DNA of 8,676 nucleotides. Origin: Candidatus Aerophobota bacterium (GTDB lineage Bacteria; Aerophobota; Aerophobia; Aerophobales; B3-G15). Both the position numbers and the translations under genes were made by a program. The stretch lies in assembly GCA_030607765.1 (NCBI GenBank), contig JAUWJJ010000032.1, positions 1 to 8,676 on the forward strand, read 5' to 3'. Within the stretch, counting starts at the first letter, position 1; each line of letters begins with the position of its first letter. Below are positions 1 through 5,222 of the stretch, piece by piece. The notes below the pieces were generated by a model. The model had not been told where the DNA came from and made no database searches. It saw only the letters and a program-made list of their open reading frames with translations.

Positions 1-507
1 ATTCCCCTTTATTTTTCTGTTTTTGAGATTGGCTACCGCAAGGATAGAATCATTGCCTTTCTTAATCCGGAAGGCGATCCCCAGGGGATAGGTTTTCATC
101 TCATTCATTCAAAGATCTCCTTAGGTTCGGGGGGTCTGTGGGGTTTGGGACCAGGCAAAGGTAAAGAAAAACTTTTTTATCTTCCCACTCCCCATACTGA
201 TTCCATATTTGCTGTAATTGGTGAAGAATTTGGTTTTGTGGGGACAAGCTTGATTGTGGCTTTGTTTTTTTTGATAGCTGTGCGGGGATTAAAAATAGCT
301 AAGAATGTTCCTGATGATATGGGCAAGTTATTAGCTTTAGGATTAACTTTTTTAATATGTTTTCAGGCAGTGATAAATATGGGAGTAGCTACAGTGATTC
401 TTCCTACTACTGGAGCTACTCTTCCTTTTATCAGTTATGGAGGGTCCTCCCTAATTGTTTGCCTTACCGCTGTGGGAATTTTGCTTAATCTATCAAGGGA
501 GCATTAA
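1..507 (+). CDS. ftsW: FtsW/SpoVE-type SEDS peptidoglycan polymerase, C-terminal 168 residues (5' end outside window)
   Basis: The frame is open from base 1 to the TAA at 505-507, so only the C-terminal part is present. SEDS proteins are polytopic inner-membrane glycosyltransferases that polymerise lipid II; FtsW does this at the division septum with a class B PBP. Visible family landmarks are a DPQGIGFH segment (about residues 36-43 of the fragment), SLGSGGLWG, then FYLPTPHTDSIFAVIGEEFG, and near the end LPTTGATLPFISYGGSS. The FYLP.PHTD.IFA form and the ending GILLNLSRE favour FtsW or SpoVE over RodA. No coding start is visible; the internal TTG at 145 is not a plausible start because conserved sequence continues upstream. 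The last two bases of the stop codon are also the first two bases of a dispersed repeat. Confidence 0.93.
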   Translation: MPLYFSVFEIGYRKDRIIAFLNPEGDPQGIGFHLIHSKISLGSGGLWGLGPGKGKEKLFYLPTPHTDSIFAVIGEEFGFVGTSLIVALFFLIAVRGLKIAKNVPDDMGKLLALGLTFLICFQAVINMGVATVILPTTGATLPFISYGGSSLIVCLTAVGILLNLSREH

Positions 508-589
508 TCACTGAAGACACTGAATATTTAAGGAAAAAGTAGCCGCAACCACTGAAGACACTGAATATTTAAGGAAAAAGTAGCCGCAA
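506..589 (+). repeat. Tandem 40-bp direct repeat, period 41, directly on the ftsW stop codon
   Basis: Bases 509-548 are repeated exactly at 550-589, one base apart. Each unit starts with CACTGAAGACACTGAA, continues through an A-rich stretch and ends with GTAGCCGCAA. The first part belongs to the CACTGAA family also found at 4850-4933. The last ten bases are the foot and half of the 5' arm of the GTAG hairpin family. Only the second copy continues into a full hairpin. Confidence 0.9.
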
Positions 590-636
590 TCTTCAAATTG
601 CGCTTGTCTTCGCAGGCTCTCAAGCCTCGCGACTAC
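580..636. repeat. Inverted pair of GTAG-foot hairpins (REPIN-like), upstream of the CYTH gene
   Basis: Plus-strand element 580-602: GTAG, C, then CGCAAT-CTTCAA-ATTGCG. After the linker CTTGTCTT (603-610) a minus-strand element occupies 611-636, with its foot GTAG read from 633-636 on the minus strand. Its stem (AGGCT/AGCCT plus CGC/GCG with a one-base bulge) is slightly degraded. Both feet point outward and the hairpins sit tail to tail. The same layout, in opposite orientation, is at 1248-1301. Confidence 0.8.
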
Positions 637-656
637 CATATCGACGAAAAGAGAAA

Positions 657-1160
657 ATGTTGGAAGTGGAAGTAAAGTTGAGGGTAAATCTTAAGCAAAT
701 AAAAGAAAAGCTTGAGAGAATTAAGGCCACTTTTATCAAAGAAGTAGAGCAGGAGGATACTTATTTTAGGCATCCTTGTTGGAATTTTAAAGATAGAGAT
801 GAGGCCTTAAGGATAAGGAAAGAAGAAAATATTTTTCTTCTAACTTACAAGGGACCCAGGCTGGATAGAGATACCAAAACCAGAGAAGAGGTGCAACTGC
901 AAGCAGAGCCTGATATGTTTGAGTTGTTAAAAGAGTTAGGTTTTTCTGAGTTAAAGAAGGTAAGGAAGAAAAGAAGGTTTTATCAGTGGAAAAGTCTGGA
1001 AGTTTGCCTGGATAAGGTGGAGGGATTGGGAGACTTTCTGGAAATAGAAGGGAAAAGTCGGGAGGATAAACCTCTTATAAGGGAACTTGCAAAAAAACTA
1101 AATATTAAAGAGGAATCCCTTAGCACTGTTTCTTATTTAGAGTTGCTCCTTAAAAAGTGA
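657..1160 (+). CDS. CYTH-domain protein (class IV adenylate cyclase CyaB / triphosphatase-like)
   Basis: A 167-residue soluble protein spanning one complete CYTH tunnel domain. CYTH enzymes bind triphosphates and divalent metal inside an eight-strand beta tunnel and act as triphosphatases, thiamine triphosphatases or class IV adenylate cyclases. The ExExK signature is at residues 3-7 (E3, E5, K7). Further expected charged positions are ALRIR (50-54), TYKGP (63-67), TREE (75-78), KKRR (104-107), LDKVEGLG (118-125) and FLEIE (127-131). The pattern, especially EDTYF at 33-37 and VEGLG, resembles the CyaB branch, but cyclase activity cannot be told from triphosphatase activity by sequence. The ATG at 657 puts ExExK at the usual N-terminal place. 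Only a weak purine tract (GAGA, 651-654) precedes it, and no clear promoter is seen, so it may be read through from ftsW. Inverted hairpin pairs flank it on both sides. Confidence 0.88.
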   Translation: MLEVEVKLRVNLKQIKEKLERIKATFIKEVEQEDTYFRHPCWNFKDRDEALRIRKEENIFLLTYKGPRLDRDTKTREEVQLQAEPDMFELLKELGFSELKKVRKKRRFYQWKSLEVCLDKVEGLGDFLEIEGKSREDKPLIRELAKKLNIKEESLSTVSYLELLLKK

Positions 1161-1247
1161 TGAGTAATATGTAATGTGTGCATGGGTTGATGGGAAGATG
1201 CGTGAATGGGAATATGGATAAATGTGGATGAAAGTGAGACGTGAGAT
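1161..1247 (-). terminator. Possible Rho-type termination region downstream of lptG (minus strand C-rich, G-poor)
   Basis: On the plus strand these 87 bases hold 32 G and only 3 C, so a minus-strand transcript leaving lptG would carry 32 C and 3 G with little ability to fold. That C-over-G bubble is what is known of rut sites. The stretch follows the hairpin pair at 1248-1301 in the lptG direction. There is no U-tract terminator here. Alternatively it may simply be degenerate repeat (GTGAGACGTGAGATG at its right end). Confidence 0.3.
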
Positions 1248-1301
1248 GTAGCCGCAGGCTTTAGCCTGCGAAAACAAGCGCAACCCAAAGGTTGCGGTTA
1301 C
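1248..1301. repeat. Inverted pair of GTAG-foot hairpins between convergent CYTH gene and lptG
   Basis: Plus-strand element 1248-1270: GTAG, C, then the perfect 8-bp stem CGCAGGCT/AGCCTGCG around TT. After the linker AAAACAAG (1271-1278) a minus-strand element spans 1279-1301 with foot GTAA and stem CGCAACC/GGTTGCG around TTTG. On the reverse strand this is the same two-hairpin element as 580-636. It lies between convergent genes, where such hairpins can act on both transcripts, but no T-run follows either one. Confidence 0.85.
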
Positions 1302-1317
1302 CCTTAGTCTTATTTGC

Positions 1318-2370
1318 TTATTCCATTCGGGTAACTAAGTATATTCCTACTGCTAAAAAGATAAGGTTGGGAATCCAGGCAGCTATTCCTGGAATAACAG
1401 TTCCACTTTTTCCCATAGCTTTAAAGAAAGCCATTGTCTCATAGTATCCAAAACTAATAATTAGTCCAAGAGCAAAACCTGCTCCCCTTCCTCTTTTTTT
1501 TAAAAAGATTCCAAGAGAAATACTCATAAATATTAAAATGAAATTGGCAAAAGGAGAGGAATATTTAAAGTTAAGTTCAGTTTCCAAATCTAAGGTTTTA
1601 AATCCGCTCTTTTTGTAATTCTCAAGATACTTTTTTAATTCCGATGTATTCATTTGTTCTGGGGGAAAATATTTTTTAGTGAAATAATCTGGTTTTTGAT
1701 CTATGTCAAAGGATTTTTGATGAAAATAAATTTCTTTTAACTCTTCTCCTAATAAGTATTCCCTTCCCTGGTAAAAGACCCATTTCCCCTTTTCCCATTT
1801 TCCTTCCTTAACTGTAGTTAATGAGGGAGGGAAGGATTTTTTGTAAATCAGAATATCTCTCATCTCGGCTTTTTCTAAGTTAAAGGACCTGATGTAAAAA
1901 ATATAAGAGGGAGGGACAGCAATAAAGGTGTTTTTTTGGATTTTTTCCTTAGCTATCCCAATGAAATTTCTTTGCTTTAGCTCATAGGAAAGTTGATTTG
2001 TTTGAAAAGTTAAAGTATTATCCAGAAACAGCATAGAAAAGGAAATAATTAATCCACAGGTAAAAATAGGAAGGAGGGTTCTTTTAATAGAAGTGCCACT
2101 GGTTTGAACAGCCTGGATTTGGTTGGTACCTTCAAGGTAAACGATGGTAAACAGGCAAGAAATAACAATGGAAACGGGACTAAGTAAGATCCAGAGGTAA
2201 GGAATTTGAAGAAAATAATAGTTAATGAGGAATACGAATTCTACCCCCATTTTAAACCTACTCATAGAGGTAAAAAAATCTGTCAGGATAAAAATAGCTA
2301 TAAAAAAGAGAATAAAAATAAAGTAAAATCTTAAAAATTCTTTAGCAAGGTATTTGTCTAAGATTCTCAT
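1318..2370 (-). CDS. lptG: LPS export permease, LptG-type (YjgP/YjgQ family)
   Basis: A 350-residue inner-membrane protein of the LptF/LptG family. With LptF and the ATPase LptB it would form the LptB2FG exporter that extracts lipopolysaccharide from the inner membrane and passes it to LptC/LptA. Three membrane helices lie at about residues 14-33, 52-78 and 99-117. A periplasmic beta-jellyroll domain follows (about 125-265), then three helices at about 272-290, 295-315 and 328-347. The cytoplasmic segment YLEGTNQIQAVQTSGTSIKR (78-97) is the coupling region that contacts LptB. FLDNTLTFQTNQ and AWIPNL (331-336) are family landmarks. Length fits the family. It starts 5 bases after the lptF stop with no clear Shine-Dalgarno, so coupling to lptF is likely. 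Assignment to G rather than F rests on being the second gene, and the two are hard to separate by sequence. No lptB or lptC is in the window. Confidence 0.85.
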   Translation of the reverse strand: MRILDKYLAKEFLRFYFIFILFFIAIFILTDFFTSMSRFKMGVEFVFLINYYFLQIPYLWILLSPVSIVISCLFTIVYLEGTNQIQAVQTSGTSIKRTLLPIFTCGLIISFSMLFLDNTLTFQTNQLSYELKQRNFIGIAKEKIQKNTFIAVPPSYIFYIRSFNLEKAEMRDILIYKKSFPPSLTTVKEGKWEKGKWVFYQGREYLLGEELKEIYFHQKSFDIDQKPDYFTKKYFPPEQMNTSELKKYLENYKKSGFKTLDLETELNFKYSSPFANFILIFMSISLGIFLKKRGRGAGFALGLIISFGYYETMAFFKAMGKSGTVIPGIAAWIPNLIFLAVGIYLVTRME

Positions 2371-2375
2371 AATAG

Positions 2376-3458
2376 TTATTTTCTAATAGAGCTTAAGTTT
2401 AACCAGATTCCTCCAGCTAACATTATAAAGTTGGGTATCCAGACACCCAAGAATATAGGTAGATATCCAGCTCTTGCCAGGAAATCCCCCGTTAGAAAAA
2501 GGATGTAATATGCAATTATTACAATAAGACTTATTCCCAGGCTTATAGACTTAGCTCCTTTTTTTATCTTGATTCCCAGAGGAACAGCTAAAATTCCCAC
2601 AAGAAAAGTTGCCAGAGGAATAGCTATCCTTCCCTGAAATTCGGCTTTTAGCTTTGTTTTATCTCTTTCCCCGAGTTCCTTTTCTTTTAATTTATCTTTT
2701 ATCTCTCTTAAACTCATTTCATAGCTACTTTTTTCTCTCTCCTTTTTTTTATCAAGCTGATTTTGAGGGTAGATAATCTGAGTGTTAGCCTCTCCCTTTT
2801 TAGTTAATTGATAATTTTTATTAAATCTGTAAATAGATACTTTTCTTAAAATCAAAGTTTCATTTTCAACCCTTCCTTCCTTAGCGAATGTAACTTGGGG
2901 AAACAACTGTGTTTTTTGAGGAAGGAATTCATATAAAATTAGCTCTTTCATTTCCTGATTTTTGAGATTTAAATGGTAGGTATAAAGTTTTCTTTCTTCT
3001 ATATCAATAATGGTACCCTCCTTAATCTGCAAGGTTGGTCTCTGGAGAATAATTTGTTGATAGGTTTTATGGTAAAGCTGGTTACATTGGGGAGTCAACC
3101 AGGTAGAAAAAAGGAGAGAAACTATAGTAAGGAAAAAGGCAAGAACAAAGATGGGAAGTTCTACTTGAAGCAAGCTTATACCAGAGCTACGGAAGGCAAT
3201 TATTTCTCCTTCACAGCTCAATCGACCAAAACTTAAGATTATGGAAAAGAGAAGAGCAATGGGAATTATTATATCTAAATAAGAGGGAAGGGTAAATAGG
3301 ACTAATTTTCCCACTAAAAAGGGGGGAGCATTTTTTACAAATATTAGCTCTGTCAAGTCGAAGATGATTCCCATAAATAAAATAAAATTAAAAAACAAAA
3401 GGCCAAAGACAAAAGGTGCCAACATTTCCTTTAATACATATCGGTGAATTATTTTCAT
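2376..3458 (-). CDS. lptF: LPS export permease, LptF-type (YjgP/YjgQ family)
   Basis: A 360-residue paralogue of the gene downstream and the first gene of the leftward lptF-lptG pair. Helices lie at about 12-36, 50-78 and 101-120. A periplasmic jellyroll domain follows (about 125-245), then a charged, helical stretch EREKSSYEMSLREIKDKL (240-257) leading to helices at about 277-297, 305-325 and 333-353. The coupling segment GRLSCEGEIIAFRSSGIS (78-95) is typical, with the E..AFRSSGIS core shared by LptF proteins. TPQCN (122-126) and WIPNF (340-344) are further family marks. Its role is the other half of the LptB2FG transmembrane pair. The ATG at 3458 has no Shine-Dalgarno before it, and the best promoter puts the transcript start only about 9 bases upstream, so this mRNA may be nearly leaderless. 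Confidence 0.87.
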   Translation of the reverse strand: MKIIHRYVLKEMLAPFVFGLLFFNFILFMGIIFDLTELIFVKNAPPFLVGKLVLFTLPSYLDIIIPIALLFSIILSFGRLSCEGEIIAFRSSGISLLQVELPIFVLAFFLTIVSLLFSTWLTPQCNQLYHKTYQQIILQRPTLQIKEGTIIDIEERKLYTYHLNLKNQEMKELILYEFLPQKTQLFPQVTFAKEGRVENETLILRKVSIYRFNKNYQLTKKGEANTQIIYPQNQLDKKKEREKSSYEMSLREIKDKLKEKELGERDKTKLKAEFQGRIAIPLATFLVGILAVPLGIKIKKGAKSISLGISLIVIIAYYILFLTGDFLARAGYLPIFLGVWIPNFIMLAGGIWLNLSSIRK

Positions 3459-3473
3459 TTTGTATCTTGTGTT

Positions 3474-3502
3474 ATTTTACTTAGCTTATCCTGTATTGTC
3501 AA
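3474..3502 (-). promoter_or_regulatory. Sigma70-type promoter for lptF-lptG
   Basis: Read on the minus strand: -35 TTGACA (3502-3497, 6/6), a 17-base spacer, -10 TAAAAT (3479-3474, 5/6). The expected start is near 3467, giving a leader of about 9 bases before the lptF ATG. Confidence 0.7.
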
Positions 3503-3590
3503 TCTTATTTTGTTTGGTTGCTAATCGATTAAAGCGAATAACCTCGCTTCCCTACCCCAAATGCAGAGCAAGTCTTTATACTTACCAGGA

Positions 3591-3685
3591 TAGGCAGACC
3601 TAAAGGTCTGCACTACAGAATCAAGCTATGTAGTTCAGGTCTTCAGACCTGATGATTTTAGGCAGACCTAAAGGTCTGCACTACA
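3591..3685. repeat. Three alternating GTAG-foot hairpins
   Basis: Two identical 27-bp minus-strand copies (3591-3617 and 3659-3685) carry the foot GTAG (read from 3613-3616 and 3681-3684), then T and the stem GCAGACC/GGTCTGC around TTTA. Between them a plus-strand copy (3630-3652) has GTAG, T and TCAGGTCT/AGACCTGA around TC. The first two are head to head, the second and third tail to tail. The middle copy differs from the others at three stem pairs, each changed on both sides so that pairing is kept. Confidence 0.88.
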
Positions 3686-3722
3686 TTTCTATTGGTAGGG
3701 GAGTAGCTTGCCTTCCATTTAC

Positions 3723-3751
3723 TTGACCTGTTAGATAAAATTATCTATAAT
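3723..3751 (+). promoter_or_regulatory. Sigma70-type promoter for the TPR/membrane-protein unit, with a palindrome in the spacer
   Basis: -35 TTGACC (3723-3728, 5/6), a 17-base spacer, -10 TATAAT (3746-3751, 6/6). The spacer and first -10 bases hold a perfect inverted repeat TAGATAA-AA-TTATCTA (3732-3747), well placed for a repressor. The expected start is near 3758, three bases before the next hairpin. Confidence 0.72.
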
Positions 3752-3760
3752 TTAAGAAAA

Positions 3761-3829
3761 GGGAGGCTAAAGCCTCCCCTATCAAAGAATAAGGATCTTC
3801 TCCATGGGTAGGGGCGACTTTAGTCGCCC
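3761..3829. repeat. Head-to-head pair of GTAG/ATAG-foot hairpins in the 5' leader of the TPR gene
   Basis: Minus-strand element 3761-3782: foot ATAG, stem GGGAGGCT/AGCCTCCC around TT. Plus-strand element 3808-3829: foot GTAG, stem GGGCGACT/AGTCGCCC around TT. Aligned foot to foot, the stems differ at two base pairs, both compensated. With the promoter at 3723-3751 both would be transcribed, the first within about three bases of the mRNA 5' end, where a stem-loop can protect RNA from decay (inference). Confidence 0.85.
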
Positions 3830-3878
3830 AATAATTTATAAATTCCTATACCTTAAAAAAATTTGCAAGGTCTAAAAG

Positions 3879-4409
3879 ATGATAGAGTTATGGAATATCG
3901 TAGGATTGGTGGGGTTTTCTGGGTTTATTATCTTAGCTATTTTTTCAGCAGTTATAGCCCTTACTGCAAAGAAAAAGCCCGACTTTTACATAATAAGTGC
4001 TGGGGTACTTCTCCTGCTTTTTGTAGGGAGCATCCTTTTTTTCCCTGGAGAGGAAGAAATTGCTGAGGCGATTGGTAATCCTCAAAAAATATACTCCCGG
4101 GGTTTAGAAAACGAGAAGGCGGGAGCTTTTGATAGGGCAGAGAAAGATTATGAAATAGTTCTACAAATAGATCCTAAAAATGAAAAAGCTATAAATAGAC
4201 TGGAACTTATAGGAAGAAGAGAAATAGCGCTCACCTTTTTGGAACGAGGAAAAAGATTAATGATAAAAGGCAAGTTTGCTCAGGCTCTGGTAAAGTTAAA
4301 AATGGCAGAAAGTATTGCTCCTGAAATAGATACGCTAAACGAAAACCCTCCCTTGAAAGAAAAAATAAAACTACAGATTAAAAGAGCTCAAGAATTTGTA
4401 AGTGAATAA
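3879..4409 (+). CDS. Small membrane-anchored TPR protein, function unknown
   Basis: A 176-residue protein with two N-terminal membrane helices (about 7-30 and 37-56, separated by the basic turn AKKKPD), followed by a soluble domain with two tetratricopeptide-like units. The first unit is about 72-105 (YSRGLENEKAGAFDRAEKDY, then VLQIDPKNEKA). The second is about 115-148 (TFLERGKRLMIKGKFAQALV, ending AESIAPEI). The LQIDP and A.......G.F..A spacing is the usual TPR pattern. TPRs bind other proteins, so a scaffold or assembly role at the inner face of the membrane is possible. The family gives no specific partner. By the positive-inside rule the turn and the TPR domain could be on opposite or the same sides, so the topology is uncertain. 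ATG 3879 has AAGG eight bases upstream (3867-3870). The leader is about 120 bases and holds two hairpins. Confidence 0.75.
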   Translation: MIELWNIVGLVGFSGFIILAIFSAVIALTAKKKPDFYIISAGVLLLLFVGSILFFPGEEEIAEAIGNPQKIYSRGLENEKAGAFDRAEKDYEIVLQIDPKNEKAINRLELIGRREIALTFLERGKRLMIKGKFAQALVKLKMAESIAPEIDTLNENPPLKEKIKLQIKRAQEFVSE

Positions 4410-4851
4410 AAAAATGGATTTTCTTACTAAGATTTATTTAAGGTATATTTTAAAGCAAGGTAAAGAAGCTCCTTTTTTCTCCTTTCTCCTTTTTTTATTA
4501 ACCATTCTTACCTCCCGATTAATAGTAATGTGGGTAGAGGCAGGAAGGCCTTTGCTTAAGTTTTTCATGGTATATGATTACCATATTCATCACTTTTACT
4601 TAGGCATATTTCTTCTAATTGTTTCCAGCTGCTTGTCTTTAGCCAGAAATGAAAATGGATGGGTACGAGAAGTAAAAATACTTAACAGTATTTTGTTTGG
4701 AGTAGGATTGGGTTTTATAACTGATGAGTTCAGTTTGCTTTTAACTATGGAATTTGATGTAAAGGGAGATTACTGGGCTCCTCATTCCTATTATCTTATG
4801 GCACTGCTAAGCGGGGTATTTATCTACATTTTGTTTTTTAAGAAAAAATAA
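4402..4851 (+). CDS. Uncharacterised four-helix membrane protein with HxHH...DE motif
   Basis: Two starts are possible: GTG 4402, overlapping the TPR gene by eight bases (149 residues), or ATG 4414, four bases after its stop (145 residues). Neither has a clear ribosome binding site, so coupling to the upstream gene is likely. Counting from ATG 4414, helices lie at about 21-41, 60-77, 89-109 and 126-142. Polar residues sit at helix ends: YDYHIHHFYLG (54-64), GFITDEFSLLL (100-110) and GDYWAPHS (118-125). The HxHH, DE and DYW..HS set resembles a widespread family of small bacterial and archaeal membrane proteins of unknown function, as far as I recognise it. The histidines and acids could bind metal or form an active site, but this is not shown. 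The final TAA overlaps the first bases of a dispersed inverted repeat. Confidence 0.72.
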   Translation: MNKKMDFLTKIYLRYILKQGKEAPFFSFLLFLLTILTSRLIVMWVEAGRPLLKFFMVYDYHIHHFYLGIFLLIVSSCLSLARNENGWVREVKILNSILFGVGLGFITDEFSLLLTMEFDVKGDYWAPHSYYLMALLSGVFIYILFFKKK

Positions 4852-4933
4852 CCACTGAAAACACTGAATTCACTGAAAATTTTGGAAAGGATTATACTAT
4901 AGCTTATCTGTGTTTTCAGTGTCCTCAGTGGTT
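4850..4933. repeat. 84-bp imperfect inverted repeat of the CACTGAA family (MITE-like)
   Basis: Left arm 4850-4868 (AACCACTGAAAACACTGAA) and right arm 4915-4933 pair at 17 of 19 positions around an AT-rich centre. The left arm continues as three 9-base units CACTGAAWW (4853-4879). The left arm matches 547-565 at 18 of 19 bases. No T-run follows the right arm, so it does not look like an intrinsic terminator. From here to the terminator-like sequence at 5038 nothing else is recognisable. Confidence 0.8.
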
Positions 4934-5037
4934 AAAAAAAGAAAAAATTTGAATAAAGTAAACCCCGTTAGTTGTAGCTGCTCGTGATGGGATGGAGATT
5001 AACTTGGACAATTATTAGCCTACTTTTCGGCAAATAT

Positions 5038-5066
5038 ATAAGGAAAAATCTCTGCCTTATTTTTTT
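5038..5066 (+). terminator. Weak intrinsic-terminator-like hairpin with T-run
   Basis: ATAAGG (5038-5043) pairs with CCTTAT (5055-5060) across an 11-base loop and is followed by six T. The stem is short and AT-rich, and it lies about 190 bases after the last gene, so it is a weak candidate that may act with the G-free tract immediately downstream. Confidence 0.3.
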
Positions 5067-5144
5067 AACCCTTACCAAAAATCCCATTTTCCCCAAATCA
5101 ATCTCACCCAATTAACCAAAATATCCCAAATAATTTTCTCAAAA
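5055..5144 (+). other. 90-nt tract without a single G (27 C)
   Basis: No G occurs from 5055 to 5144, while C-runs recur every 8-12 bases. RNA from the plus strand would be unstructured and C-rich, as at Rho loading sites. It separates the HxHH membrane-protein unit from the importer promoter. Confidence 0.5.
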
Positions 5145-5179
5145 GCTGTGAAATTAAAACTTATTGTCAATTTTCCAGG

Positions 5180-5193
5180 TTTAAATATTTAAA
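5180..5193. promoter_or_regulatory. Perfect 14-bp AT palindrome beside the importer -35 box
   Basis: TTTAAATATTTAAA is fully self-complementary and ends two bases before TTGACA. The position suits an operator or an UP-like element. In sequence this rich in AT it may also be chance. Confidence 0.3.
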
Positions 5194-5194
5194 T

Positions 5195-5222
5195 TTGACA
5201 GAAAAAATGGGGTAAGTAAGAT
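5195..5222 (+). promoter_or_regulatory. Promoter of the oxyanion importer operon
   Basis: -35 TTGACA (5195-5200, 6/6), a 16-base spacer, -10 TAAGAT (5217-5222, 4/6 with the key first, second and last bases kept). The 13-mer AGATAAAATTATC (5219-5231) overlapping the -10 is identical to one in the TPR-gene promoter (3733-3745). The weak -10 fits a regulated promoter. No complete ModE site is present; ATCGCTA at 5229-5235 resembles only one half. Confidence 0.55.

Noticed and set aside
2973..3236. Plus-strand open frame opposite lptF
   Set aside because: It lies wholly inside a well-supported lptF, has no ribosome binding site and its predicted peptide has no recognisable features.
3591..3685. 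Two identical 27-bp palindromic repeats 68 bases apart, resembling a CRISPR repeat-spacer
   Set aside because: Only two identical copies, with a diverged inverted copy lying in the 'spacer', and no cas genes nearby. The arrangement fits alternating REP-like hairpins instead.
3863..4066. Alternative plus-strand frame overlapping the TPR gene start
   Set aside because: The overlapping frame at 3879 gives a coherent two-helix TPR protein. The alternative gives a cysteine- and arginine-rich peptide with no pattern and ends inside the gene.
4850..4933. Inverted repeat as an intrinsic terminator of the HxHH gene
   Set aside because: The right arm is followed by A's, not T's, and the arms are separated by about 46 bases with mismatches.
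5064..5130. G-quadruplex on the minus strand (several G runs)
   Set aside because: The loops between G runs are mostly longer than ten bases, so a stable quadruplex is unlikely. The lack of plus-strand G is the better description.
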